Below are positions 26,927 through 35,254 of a DNA stretch of 38,951 nt, in pieces; position 1 is the stretch's first letter, and each line of letters opens with the position of its first letter. The notes beneath the pieces were generated by a model, which was not told the origin of the DNA, searched no databases, and was given only the letters and a program-made list of their open reading frames with translations. A program made the position numbers and the translations under genes. Source of the stretch: JBHGBM01 sp041946965 (lineage in GTDB: Bacteria > Acidobacteriota > Terriglobia > Bryobacterales > Bryobacteraceae); assembly GCA_041946965.1 (NCBI GenBank), contig JBHGBM010000052.1, positions 1-38,951 on the forward strand, given 5' to 3'.

Positions 26927-29008
26927 ATGCGCTGGCTCCTGGCGTTGTTCGCGATGGCCGCCCTGGCCCAAGAGACGGTGACGGTGCGGGTGGGCTCGGC
27001 CGCGCCGGAGGGCGTCTTTTGGGTGGACGGGGTCCGCTACGTGGGTTCCGCCGCCTTCGCCTGGCCGGCCGGCACCAAGCACATCCTGGAAGCCGGCGCC
27101 TTGCAGGCGGGACCCTCCCTGGGGGTGCGGCACCGCTTCGGCGGCTGGCACGCGGCCCACGGCCCTCTGGCTTCGGAATCCCCGCGGGTGGCGGTCACGG
27201 CGGACCCGGCGCTGCCCTGGTTCGAGGCGCGGGTGCAGACCGAATTCGCCCTTTCCCTGAGCTTCAACCGCTGTGTCGATGGCGCCTGCGCCTCCCCCGG
27301 AAGGGTGTACGTCAACCGCATCCCCTACACGGAAAATACGGATGTCTGGCTGCGGGCCCGAACCGAGGTGACCCTCGAGGCGGAAGCCAATCCCGGCTAC
27401 GTGTTCACCGGCTGGGCCTGGGGCGGCACGGTGGCGCGCTTCGTGCTCGAGCGCCCCATGGTGGCCTCCGGCAGCTTTCAAACCGCCCGCCGCATAGAAC
27501 TCGCCAGCGAGCCTTCCGGTCTCGTCCTGCTGGCCGACCGCTCCCCGCTGCGCGCCCCGGCCGCGCTCGACTGGGCCTACGGCACGGTGCACGGCCTGGA
27601 ACCGGTTTCTCCGCAACTGGACAAACAGGGAAAACCCTGGATCTTCCGCTCGTGGGCGGATGGAGCCGATCGGGTACGCCGCTACCGCGTCGAGCCTGGC
27701 TCCATTCCCGCCACCCTGACGGCCGTCTTCGAGCCCGGCGCGGCGGTCACGCTCCTCACCAGCCCGCCGGGCCTGCGGCTGCGGGTGGACGGGGCCTCCA
27801 CGGCGCCGCCCTACAACTTCATCTGGGCGCTGAATGAGCGCCACGCCGTCGCTGCGCCTGAGCGGCAGGCCGACGCGCGCGGGGTCCCCTACCGCTTCCG
27901 GGAATGGGCGCACGGCGGTGCCGCGGAACAGTCCATCGCGGTAACCGGCGACACCCGTTTCACCGCCGTCTACGAGACGCTCGGCGCGCTGACGCTGGAA
28001 TCCCCCGTGGCCGTCGCGGTGGATGGCCGCGAGTGCCCCTCCCCCTGCCGCCTGGAAGGCGCGCTGGGCAGCGAGGTGCGCCTGGAAGCCCCGGCGTCCG
28101 CCCCCCTCGGGGACAGCACGCGCCTCGAATTCACCGGCTGGCAGGACGGCGGCGCCCGCATTCGGACCGCCACGCTCGGCGCGCCGCGCACCTTGACGGC
28201 GCTTTACACCTCCGCCCACCGCATCACGGCGGCGGCGCTGCCGCCGGAGGGCGCGGCCTTCCGGTTCACTCCCCTTTCTCCGGACGGCTTCTACCGCGAG
28301 GGCTCGGAAGTCACCGCCGCCGCGATCGAAAACCCCGGCTTCCGGTTTCGCAAATGGCAGGGCGGCGGAGGCAACCCCCTGCGCGTGGTGGCCGACGCGC
28401 CCCGGACCCTTGTGGCTGTGCTGGATGCGGCGCCCCACATCTCGCCCACGGGCGTGCGCAACGCTGCTCCCGGCGCCCCCGAGGGGCCCGTGGCGGCCGG
28501 GTCGCTGATATCCATTTTTGGCCGCAACCTCGCCCCGGAGACCGCTTCCGGGCTCGGCCAGGCGCTGGGCGGCGTCAGCGTTACGGTGGACGGCGCGCCG
28601 CTGCCGCTGCTGTTCGTCTCGCCGGAGCAGATCAATGCGCAGTTGCCCGCCGCGCTCGAACCCGGACGCCACACCCTGCGGATTCCACCGGACGTGGCCG
28701 TGCCGTTCGAGTCCGTGGGGGCCGCGCCGGGGCTCTTTCTGGCGAAGGCGTCGGGCGCGGCCTGGGGCACGGGCCTGGGTCTGTGCGATCCCCCCCCGCT
28801 CGATGGCTTCCCCGCCGCGGCGGCCTGCCCGCTCGCCGGTGCGGTCGAGGTGGATGCGGGCGATGGCTGGCAGCCCGCGCTCTGGGCCGGCGCCGTGCCC
28901 GGCCAGATCGGCCTGGCGGAGGTGCACTTCGCGGTTCCGCCCGGGGCCACCCAGGTGCGCGTCCGCGCCGGGGGCCGCGAAAGCAACGCCGTCCCGCTGG
29001 AACCGTGA
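26927..29008 (+). CDS. Secreted repeat protein with Solibacter-type C-terminal domain
   Basis: A 693-aa secreted protein. The signal peptide (MRWLLALFAMAALAQ) sets the start at 26927. Residues ~20-500 hold several repeats of the type 'VxVDG..y..P..f.W..Gt.H.l' and 'EANPGYVFTGWAWGG', resembling InlB-type/bacterial repeat domains. From about residue 504 the Solibacter C-terminal domain (TIGR03437) begins: RNAAPGAPEGPVAAGSLISI, FGRNLAPE, LFVSPEQINAQLPA. It probably acts outside the cell, perhaps in adhesion, but the function is not known. It is divergent from the propeller protein and its stop codon directly abuts the stop of the convergent hydrolase gene. Confidence 0.85.
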   Translation: MRWLLALFAMAALAQETVTVRVGSAAPEGVFWVDGVRYVGSAAFAWPAGTKHILEAGALQAGPSLGVRHRFGGWHAAHGPLASESPRVAVTADPALPWFEARVQTEFALSLSFNRCVDGACASPGRVYVNRIPYTENTDVWLRARTEVTLEAEANPGYVFTGWAWGGTVARFVLERPMVASGSFQTARRIELASEPSGLVLLADRSPLRAPAALDWAYGTVHGLEPVSPQLDKQGKPWIFRSWADGADRVRRYRVEPGSIPATLTAVFEPGAAVTLLTSPPGLRLRVDGASTAPPYNFIWALNERHAVAAPERQADARGVPYRFREWAHGGAAEQSIAVTGDTRFTAVYETLGALTLESPVAVAVDGRECPSPCRLEGALGSEVRLEAPASAPLGDSTRLEFTGWQDGGARIRTATLGAPRTLTALYTSAHRITAAALPPEGAAFRFTPLSPDGFYREGSEVTAAAIENPGFRFRKWQGGGGNPLRVVADAPRTLVAVLDAAPHISPTGVRNAAPGAPEGPVAAGSLISIFGRNLAPETASGLGQALGGVSVTVDGAPLPLLFVSPEQINAQLPAALEPGRHTLRIPPDVAVPFESVGAAPGLFLAKASGAAWGTGLGLCDPPPLDGFPAAAACPLAGAVEVDAGDGWQPALWAGAVPGQIGLAEVHFAVPPGATQVRVRAGGRESNAVPLEP

Positions 29009-29818
29009 CTACCGCTTCAACTTCGCGTAGAACGCCCGAATCGACGTCCGGTTGCGTTCGGGATCGCCGGCCCAGGGCTGGTGCCGCGAGAGATCAAGCT
29101 GCTGCTCCACCTGCTCCACCGGGATGCCGCGCGCGATGGCTTCCCGCACGCCTGTGATGATCGCCGCCAGGTAATTGCGGTTGCCGCGAATGGTTTCCAC
29201 GCTCCCCTGCGCGCCGTGTCCGGGCGCCACGATGGCCGCTTCCCTCTGCGCCAGCGAGTCCAGCACCCGTACCCAGCCGTCGGGGTCCGCGCCGGGATCG
29301 CCGGTATAGTTGCTGCCCCGCCGGTTGACCACCAGGTCGCCCGTGAACAGCACGCGCCCCTTCGGCAGCCAGGCCACGGCGTCGCCCCGCGTGTGCGCCG
29401 GACCCACACGCAGCAGTTCCAGGCGCTGCGAGCCGTCGTCGATCGCCAGCTTGTCCCGGAAAGCGATGTGCGGATGCACAAGGCGGTACGGCTTCAGGTC
29501 GTCGCCTTTCCACGCCGCGGGGTTGAGCTCCACCGATTCGGCGGCCGATTCCTCCGAGCCGATGATCGCCGCGCCCGCGTCCACGAACACGCTGTTCCCA
29601 AAGGCGTGGTCGGAGTGGTAATGCGTATTGAAGACGAAGCGGATCGGCTTGTCCGTGGTGCGCCGCACGTCTTCGATCAAGGGCCTTGCGCCCCATGGAA
29701 AATTTGCGTCGATCACCACCACCCAGTCGCGAAACACCACCCATCCGCTGTTGGCGATGATGCGCTTTTCCGGCTCCGCGTCGCGGAACCAGACTCCCGG
29801 AACGACTTCGTGCACCAT
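29009..29818 (-). CDS. MBL-fold metallo-hydrolase
   Basis: A 269-aa metallo-beta-lactamase-fold hydrolase with a complete metal site: His66, His68, Asp70 and His71 in THYHSDH, His142 in GPAHTRGD, Asp161 in FTGDLV and His201 in APGHG. This should bind two zinc ions. No signal peptide is visible, so it is probably cytoplasmic. The family covers lactamases, lactonases, glyoxalases and others, and the substrate is not predictable. AGGAG at 29824-29828 supports the ATG at 29818. It lies 20 bp after the secreted alpha/beta hydrolase on the same strand, likely as one operon. Confidence 0.9.
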   Translation of the reverse strand: MVHEVVPGVWFRDAEPEKRIIANSGWVVFRDWVVVIDANFPWGARPLIEDVRRTTDKPIRFVFNTHYHSDHAFGNSVFVDAGAAIIGSEESAAESVELNPAAWKGDDLKPYRLVHPHIAFRDKLAIDDGSQRLELLRVGPAHTRGDAVAWLPKGRVLFTGDLVVNRRGSNYTGDPGADPDGWVRVLDSLAQREAAIVAPGHGAQGSVETIRGNRNYLAAIITGVREAIARGIPVEQVEQQLDLSRHQPWAGDPERNRTSIRAFYAKLKR

Positions 29819-29838
29819 AACGGCTCCTGACTATACCA

Positions 29839-30894
29839 TTATTCCGGACGCTTTCCCGTGGCTTTCCACTCCCGCAGTTGCGCGAGGCCCCGCGCCACCT
29901 CTTGCGGCTGGATGGCGCAATGGCCCGCGCGCTTTACGTACTGCTGCACGAACAGGCCGCTCTCCTCGGCGAGGTGCGCGTAATAGTTGGGCACCCAGGG
30001 AGGGACCAGCGGGTCGTAGGTGGTATGGATGGCCAGCATGGGGCGCGTGAGGCGTCCGGTGGGAGTATACCAGGTGCGCACGTATTCCGCCGCGCGGGGG
30101 ACGGCCCGGTAGCGCTTGACGCCGTCGTTGAGCGCGTTGTCGTCCGGGCTGCCGTCGTAGATGGTGTCCCGGTTGTCGAACGGGTTGCCGCCCCCGCGCT
30201 GCTGGAGGTCCTTCAGAATGTAAGTGAAGAACACAACGGTGGCGGCGGCCTCCTTGTTGTTCTGAATGCCGGAATAGCGCCGGAACGCCGCCGCGGCCTC
30301 CGCGTTGCCGTCCAGAATCTCCCGCACCTTCTGGTTCCGGGCGGGGCTCATGGCGTAATCGGCGGGCACGCGGTCCGGAGGCGGCAGCACGCCGGGGAAG
30401 TAGTGGTCGAACACCACCCGCATATCGAACACACGCCGCAGCATGAACCAGCTCGCGGGACCCAGTGGCCCGCATAGCGCCAGGCCGCCGTCGACATCGT
30501 TGGGATACTTCTCCAGCATCGCCATGGTGAGGAATCCTCCCATGGAATGTCCGGAGACCCAGGTTTCCTTTGGCGCGCCGTACTTGCGGACGAAGTAGCG
30601 CCGCAGCGCCTGCGTGTCCTGGAGCGCCTCCTCGATCGCCCAGCCGCCCGCCGCGTAGCCGGATTGCGCCACCGCGAAGCCCTGGCCGGTGAACAGCCCC
30701 GCCGCCGGATTTGGCTTGGCCGGGTCGAACGTGCCGGGAACGGCGCTGTAACCGTGGCAGTAAAGGATCAACCCGCCGTTCCATGCTTCCGGAACGTCGA
30801 TGCGGAATTGGGCGCCGTTGATCTCCCCGATTTCGGTCTTGGGAGCCGCCGCCAGCGATACGGCCAGCGCGGCGGCGCAAACCAGCAGTCTCAT
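29839..30894 (-). CDS. Secreted alpha/beta hydrolase
   Basis: A 351-aa alpha/beta-hydrolase-fold protein with an N-terminal signal peptide (MRLLVCAAALAVSLAAA). The nucleophile elbow GHSMGG puts Ser117 as the catalytic serine; CHGYS near residue 46 fits the oxyanion loop; YDPLVPP near residue 293 and GHCAIQP (His325) supply the likely acid and histidine. It may be an esterase or peptidase acting in the periplasm. The longer open frame upstream is not used, because the signal peptide starts at 30894. It is followed 20 bp later by the metallo-hydrolase and is divergent from the guanine deaminase. Confidence 0.87.
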   Translation of the reverse strand: MRLLVCAAALAVSLAAAPKTEIGEINGAQFRIDVPEAWNGGLILYCHGYSAVPGTFDPAKPNPAAGLFTGQGFAVAQSGYAAGGWAIEEALQDTQALRRYFVRKYGAPKETWVSGHSMGGFLTMAMLEKYPNDVDGGLALCGPLGPASWFMLRRVFDMRVVFDHYFPGVLPPPDRVPADYAMSPARNQKVREILDGNAEAAAAFRRYSGIQNNKEAAATVVFFTYILKDLQQRGGGNPFDNRDTIYDGSPDDNALNDGVKRYRAVPRAAEYVRTWYTPTGRLTRPMLAIHTTYDPLVPPWVPNYYAHLAEESGLFVQQYVKRAGHCAIQPQEVARGLAQLREWKATGKRPE

Positions 30895-30973
30895 ACCGGG
30901 GATTATAGTCGCGCTTCGGCTTGAAGGCGCGCCAAACCCGCCGCCGGAGTGGGGTAGACTGGTTGGACGGCCT

Positions 30974-31441
30974 ATGCCGGATCTTTTCCTGTTGGAAGCC
31001 ATCCAACTGGCGGTTGACAACGTACGCAGCGGGCGCGGCGGCCCCTTCGGCGCGCTGGTGGTGAAGGACGGCCGGGTGATCGCCCGGGGCGCAAACCTGG
31101 TGACCGCCACGAAAGACCCGACCGCCCACGCGGAGATCGTCGCCATCCGCGAGGCCTGCCGCGTGCTGGGCAGCTTCCAGTTGACCGGCTGCGACATCTA
31201 CACGAGCTGCGAGCCCTGCCCCATGTGCCTGGGCGCCATATATTGGGCGCGCCCGGCGCGGCTGTGTTACGCCGCCTCCTCGCGCGACGCCGCCGGGGCG
31301 GGTTTCGACGATTCCCTGATCTACGAAGAGCTGAAGCGCCCGCCCGGCGAGCGCCGCATCCCCACATCCGTCGCGATGCTGGAGGAAGCCCTGCGGCCCT
31401 TCGCCGAGTGGCGGGCCAAAGCCGGCAAGACGGAGTACTGA
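30974..31441 (+). CDS. guaD: Guanine deaminase (cytidine-deaminase fold)
   Basis: A 155-aa zinc deaminase that converts guanine to xanthine. It resembles Bacillus subtilis GuaD along its whole length, including PTAHAEIVAIREAC, YTSCEPCPMCLGAIYWARP, GFDDSLIYEEL and the C-terminal Glu-Tyr. Zinc ligands are His52, Cys82 and Cys85, with Glu54 as the proton shuttle. The EY C-terminus is the feature that closes the active site in GuaD and separates it from tRNA adenosine deaminase (TadA). It is followed after 3 bp by a sugar mutarotase gene, so the two share a message although no pathway link is obvious. Confidence 0.93.
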   Translation: MPDLFLLEAIQLAVDNVRSGRGGPFGALVVKDGRVIARGANLVTATKDPTAHAEIVAIREACRVLGSFQLTGCDIYTSCEPCPMCLGAIYWARPARLCYAASSRDAAGAGFDDSLIYEELKRPPGERRIPTSVAMLEEALRPFAEWRAKAGKTEY

Positions 31442-31444
31442 ACG

Positions 31445-31765
31445 ATGAAACGAGTCTGCTTTCTGCTGCGGGTGAAAAAGGATCGCCTCGCCGAATACAA
31501 GGAGCGCCATAAGGCCGTCTGGCCGGAGATGCAGCAGGCGCTGCGCGAGACGGGATGGCGCAACTACTCGCTGTTTCTCACCGAAGACGGCCTGCTGATC
31601 GGGTACCTGGAGACGCCCGACTTCGAAAAGGCCGTGGCCGGCATGCAAAAGCGCGAGGTCAACGAACGCTGGCAGCGCGAGATGGCGCCCTTCTTCGAAA
31701 GCGGCGGCGGCCGCCACGCCGACAAGCAGATGGCGCCGCTCGAAGAGGTCTTCCACCTCGACTGA
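31445..31765 (+). CDS. rhaM: L-rhamnose mutarotase family protein (copy 2)
   Basis: A second RhaM-type mutarotase of 106 aa, clearly diverged from the copy near 21.5 kb. It has the family layout: FLLRVKKDRLAEYKERH, VWPEMQQAL, NYSLFL, LIGYLET, then an EEVFHLD end. It should interconvert anomers of L-rhamnose or a related 6-deoxy sugar. It begins 3 bp after the guanine deaminase gene and is probably co-transcribed with it. Having two paralogs in one 10-kb span suggests use of more than one sugar or of one sugar under two controls. Confidence 0.9.
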   Translation: MKRVCFLLRVKKDRLAEYKERHKAVWPEMQQALRETGWRNYSLFLTEDGLLIGYLETPDFEKAVAGMQKREVNERWQREMAPFFESGGGRHADKQMAPLEEVFHLD

Positions 31766-31815
31766 ACGAAGCCGTATCGCAATGGTAAAATGGAGCTTAA
31801 CCCCCTGGAGTTTCC

Positions 31816-32379
31816 GTGTCGTCGTTGATTCAGAACCGGTTTGACAGGAATTTCATCACCACTTCGGTGGATTACGTGTTCAACTGGGCGCGCGAATCCT
31901 CGCTCTGGCCTCTGACGTTCGGGCTGGCGTGCTGCGCGATCGAGATGATCGCCGCCTCGGCCGCGCGCTTCGATATCGCGCGTTTCGGCGCCGAGGTCTT
32001 CCGCCCCAGCCCGCGCCAGTCCGACCTGATGATCGTGGCCGGCACGGTGACGCTCAAGATGGCTCCCGTGCTCAAGCGCATCTACGACCAGATGCCGGAT
32101 CCGAAGTGGGTCATTTCCATGGGGGCGTGCTCCAGCGCCGGCGGGCCGTTCAACACCTACGCCGTGCTTCAGGGCGTGGACCGCATCGTCCCGGTGGACG
32201 TGTACATCGCCGGCTGCCCGCCCCGGCCGGAGAACCTTTTCTACGGCCTGATGAAGCTTCAGGACAAGATCGACCAGATGACCACGCTGGTGAAGCGGCC
32301 CACCGAAGTCCGGCTGGACGAATCCATGCTTGAGGACTTCAAGAAGCGGGTCATGATCTCTCAAAAGATCCCCGCCTGA
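31816..32379 (+). CDS. nuoB: NADH-quinone oxidoreductase subunit B
   Basis: NuoB (187 aa) is the peripheral complex I subunit that holds the terminal 4Fe-4S cluster N2 and hands electrons to quinone. The ligands are Cys39, Cys40, Cys105 and Cys134; their spacing (65 and 29) equals that of the E. coli subunit, so the site is intact. The start is GTG at 31816 with CTGGAG six bases before it. It stands alone: nuoA, nuoC and nuoD are not next to it, and nuoM-N-H are about 29 kb away in this window. pgeF begins 2 bp after its stop. Confidence 0.96.
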   Translation: MSSLIQNRFDRNFITTSVDYVFNWARESSLWPLTFGLACCAIEMIAASAARFDIARFGAEVFRPSPRQSDLMIVAGTVTLKMAPVLKRIYDQMPDPKWVISMGACSSAGGPFNTYAVLQGVDRIVPVDVYIAGCPPRPENLFYGLMKLQDKIDQMTTLVKRPTEVRLDESMLEDFKKRVMISQKIPA

Positions 32380-32381
32380 GC

Positions 32382-33017
32382 GTGTTCTACAAGGATCGCG
32401 ATCACGTCTACCGCGTGCGCCCGCTGGCGGCGCTCGCGTGGCTCGAGCACGGCTTCGGAACCCGCCATTCCGCCAGGCCCCGCGCCGCCACCCTCCACCA
32501 GGTCCACTCCGCCGTGTGCATCGCCGCGGAAGGCCGCGGCGGCTGCCTGGGAGATGGCGACGCCCTGCTCGAGAACACGCCCGGCTCCAGTGTGGCGGTG
32601 AAGACCGCCGACTGCCTGCCGCTGCTGTTGGTGGACCCCGCGCGCCGGGCCGTCGCGGCGGTGCACGCCGGCTGGCGCGGCACCGCGCAGCGCATCGCGC
32701 AAGCGGCCGTAAGGTCCATGACGGAGCGCTTCGGCACGGACCCCGTGGACCTGCTGGCGGCCCTGGGGCCCGCCATCGGCCCGTGCTGCTATGAAGTGGG
32801 AGCGGAGGTGGCCGCCCGGTTCGGCCTGGGCGACGGCCGCGCCCGCGTGGATCTGGCCGCCATCAATCGCGGACAGCTCGAGCGCATGGGGGTGCGGCCG
32901 GAAAATATCTACTCTTCCGGCCTCTGCACCATGTGCAATCCGGACGACTTCTACTCCTACCGGCGCGAGCGCGAACGCGCCGGCCGCATGTATTCGGCCG
33001 TGGGCATCGCGCGCTGA
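32382..33017 (+). CDS. pgeF: Peptidoglycan editing factor / YfiH-type purine nucleoside phosphorylase
   Basis: A 211-aa member of the YfiH/YlmD (Cu-oxidase_4, 'laccase domain') family. The metal ligands His42, Cys78 (in TADC) and His95 (in HAGWRG) have the same spacing (36 and 17) as in E. coli YfiH. GPAIGPCCYEVG and the GLCTMCNPDDFYSYRRE end are family motifs. These proteins act on purine nucleosides and, in E. coli, clear misassembled peptidoglycan precursors. It starts with GTG 2 bp after nuoB. The protein is a little short (family usually 230-250 aa), mainly at the N-terminus. Confidence 0.9.
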   Translation: MFYKDRDHVYRVRPLAALAWLEHGFGTRHSARPRAATLHQVHSAVCIAAEGRGGCLGDGDALLENTPGSSVAVKTADCLPLLLVDPARRAVAAVHAGWRGTAQRIAQAAVRSMTERFGTDPVDLLAALGPAIGPCCYEVGAEVAARFGLGDGRARVDLAAINRGQLERMGVRPENIYSSGLCTMCNPDDFYSYRRERERAGRMYSAVGIAR

Positions 33018-33030
33018 AACTATACCGGCG

Positions 33031-34281
33031 TCACACCTGGCGGCAAACCCCGGAGTAGATCTCCAACACGGCCCCGATCCGGTCGCGTACAAATTCTTCA
33101 GGGCCGTTGGTGATGACTCCCGCGCGGACTCTCCTGTACTGCTCCGGCAGATACTGGCTTACCAGCGCCAGAGGCATGGGGGCGGCGGAAAGGTTCGCCA
33201 TGAGCAGGTCGAGTTCGGCCCGCACCGCGGGATCGGGCCAGTAGTAGCGGCACCGGTCGCTGAAGCTATACATGCGGGCGAGCGCCAGGGCGTGATCGTC
33301 GCCGCGGTAATACGGTTTCCAGTGCGCCGGGTTGGCGAGCATGGCGGCTTCGAGCGTCTCGCGCACACGCGAGAGCCGCACGCCGCGCCGGCCGCCCAGC
33401 CACTCCCGTTCGATGGCCGAAAGCGCGAACACGCATTCGCGAAACGCGAACGTCAGCCACGGGCCCACTTTCAGGATCGCGAAGTGATCCTGCACCATTT
33501 CGCCGAGCGCGCGGCTGGTTTGGTAGTCGGTGGAGTGCGCCTCGTAGACCAGTTCGGGACGCTGGGGCAGCCCGGCGGCGAGCGCGCGGGCGCGGCCCCG
33601 GTCGTAATCGAAGATCACCGTGTCGCCAAACTCCACACCGGGCTGCACCACCAGGCCGATCACGCGCGTCCAGGCGTCTTCGAGGCCGGCGGCGCGAAAG
33701 GCCCCCTCCATTTCGTACAGGGTGCGCGCGATGTCCTCCGGACGCGTGACCGCGGGCGGCTCTCCTTCGGCGGGCTCGCCGCCGGGCGCCGGCACCTCGG
33801 TGCCCACCACGTACAGCGGCGGTGCGCCGCCTTCGCGCGCCTCTTCCGCCGCCCGGCACAATTGCGCCGTCCGCGCCGCTATGACGCGCTCATCGAGCGC
33901 CCCCGCGGGGTCGCCGCCGCAGCTCATGCTGGCGTCCAGGTGGATCTTCGAATATCCCGCGCGCACGCACTGCCGCACCAGCTCGCAGGCTTTCTCCATG
34001 GCATCCGCGGCCGGCTCGCCGCGCCACGGATACGGACCCAGGTGATCGCCGCCGAGGATCAGGCCGTGAGGCTTGATGGCCCGTACCATGGCGGCGAAAC
34101 CGGCCGGAGTCTGGCCTGTGTAGCCGCCGAATTGGTTCACCTGGTTGGAGGTTGATTCGATGCAAACCAGCTCAAAATCGGCCGCCGCGCGCAGCACCCA
34201 CGGGTTCGCCGAGCACACCGAAAACATCCCCGCGGGATGCCCCGCGCGGTTCCGGCGTACGACGTCGATCAGCACGGACAC
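33031..34281 (-). CDS. GatZ/KbaZ-like tagatose-bisphosphate aldolase subunit
   Basis: A 416-aa protein closely resembling GatZ/KbaZ (420-426 aa), the non-catalytic subunit that stabilises the class II D-tagatose-1,6-bisphosphate aldolase. Shared stretches are FSVCSANPWVLRAA, ESTSNQVNQFGGYTGQTPA, LGGDHLGP and YSKIHLDASMSCGGD. No GatY/KbaY partner is in the window. The GTG start overlaps the pdhB stop by one base (TAGTG at 34283-34279), so it is the third gene of the E1alpha-E1beta operon. It may work alone or with a distant partner, and its substrate could differ from tagatose bisphosphate. Confidence 0.88.
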   Translation of the reverse strand: MSVLIDVVRRNRAGHPAGMFSVCSANPWVLRAAADFELVCIESTSNQVNQFGGYTGQTPAGFAAMVRAIKPHGLILGGDHLGPYPWRGEPAADAMEKACELVRQCVRAGYSKIHLDASMSCGGDPAGALDERVIAARTAQLCRAAEEAREGGAPPLYVVGTEVPAPGGEPAEGEPPAVTRPEDIARTLYEMEGAFRAAGLEDAWTRVIGLVVQPGVEFGDTVIFDYDRGRARALAAGLPQRPELVYEAHSTDYQTSRALGEMVQDHFAILKVGPWLTFAFRECVFALSAIEREWLGGRRGVRLSRVRETLEAAMLANPAHWKPYYRGDDHALALARMYSFSDRCRYYWPDPAVRAELDLLMANLSAAPMPLALVSQYLPEQYRRVRAGVITNGPEEFVRDRIGAVLEIYSGVCRQV

Positions 34282-35252
34282 TAGTACGCCGCCAGCCAGC
34301 GCGCCTTTTCGAGCAGCTTTTCCGCGTTGGGCAGGAAGGCCTGCTCGAGCGGCGGGCTGTAGGGCACGGGCGTATCCGGCGCGGTCACCCGCACCACCGG
34401 CCCGTCCAGGTGGTCGAACGCCTTCTCCGTGATGATGGCCGAAAGCTCGCCGCCGATGCCGCCGGTGCGCACGTCCTCATGCAGCAGGATTACCTTGGAC
34501 GTCTTCTTCACGCTGGCGAGGATGGCCTCCTCGTCGATGGGCAGCAACGTGCGCAGGTCGATCACTTCCGCCGAAACGCCTTCCTTTTCGAGCTGTTCGG
34601 CCGCCTCCAACGCCACGTACACCATGGCGCCGTAAGTGACGATGGTCATGCCGCTGCCTTCGCGCGCCACCCGCGCCTTGCCGATGGGCACCGTGTACTC
34701 GCCCTCGGGCAGGTCCTCCTTGATGCGCCGGTAGAGCGCCTTGTGCTCGAAGAACAGCACCGGATCGTTGTCGCGGATGGCGCTCTTGATCAGGCCCTTG
34801 GCGTCATAGGCGGTGGCCGGAGTGATCACTTTCAGGCCGGGCACGTGCGTGAACCACGCCTCGGGGTTCTGGGAGTGGAACGGCCCGCCGTGGTTGCCGC
34901 CGCCCGAAGGCGCGCGAATCACGATGGGCACCGGGGCATTCCACCGGTAGCGGCACTTGGCCGCGAAATTCACGATCTGATCGAAGGCGCAGCTAATGAA
35001 ATCGGCGAACTGCATTTCCGCCACCGGCCGCAGTCCCATGAGCCCCGCGCCGATGGCCGCGCCCGCGATTCCCGATTCGCAGATCGGCGTATCCACCACG
35101 CGCCGCTCCCCGTAACGCTCCAGGAATCCGGCGGTCACTTTGAACGCGCCGCCGAACACTCCCAGGTCTTCGCCGATGAGGAACACGCTCGGGTCGCGGT
35201 CCATTTCCTCCATCAGACCTTCGCGGATGGCTTCCAGATAGCTGGTGGACAT
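34281..35252 (-). CDS. pdhB: 2-oxoacid dehydrogenase E1 component, beta subunit
   Basis: The 323-aa beta subunit of a thiamine-diphosphate 2-oxoacid dehydrogenase E1. It shows IGEDLGVFGGAFKVTAGF, DTPICESGIAGAAIGAG, the GGPFHSQNPEAWFTHVPGLK stretch and, at the end, DTPVPYSPPLEQAFLP, all usual for this subunit. The start at 35252 has GAGGAG at 35261-35266 and lies 2 bp after the pdhA stop; the longer upstream frame is a shadow of pdhA. The substrate could be pyruvate, a branched-chain 2-oxoacid or acetoin, since the E2 and E3 genes are not here. Confidence 0.93.
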   Translation of the reverse strand: MSTSYLEAIREGLMEEMDRDPSVFLIGEDLGVFGGAFKVTAGFLERYGERRVVDTPICESGIAGAAIGAGLMGLRPVAEMQFADFISCAFDQIVNFAAKCRYRWNAPVPIVIRAPSGGGNHGGPFHSQNPEAWFTHVPGLKVITPATAYDAKGLIKSAIRDNDPVLFFEHKALYRRIKEDLPEGEYTVPIGKARVAREGSGMTIVTYGAMVYVALEAAEQLEKEGVSAEVIDLRTLLPIDEEAILASVKKTSKVILLHEDVRTGGIGGELSAIITEKAFDHLDGPVVRVTAPDTPVPYSPPLEQAFLPNAEKLLEKARWLAAY

Positions 35253-35254
35253 GG

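Noticed and set aside
30895..31197. N-terminal extension of the alpha/beta hydrolase frame
   Set aside because: It would overlap the guanine deaminase gene on the other strand and bury the signal peptide that starts at 30894.
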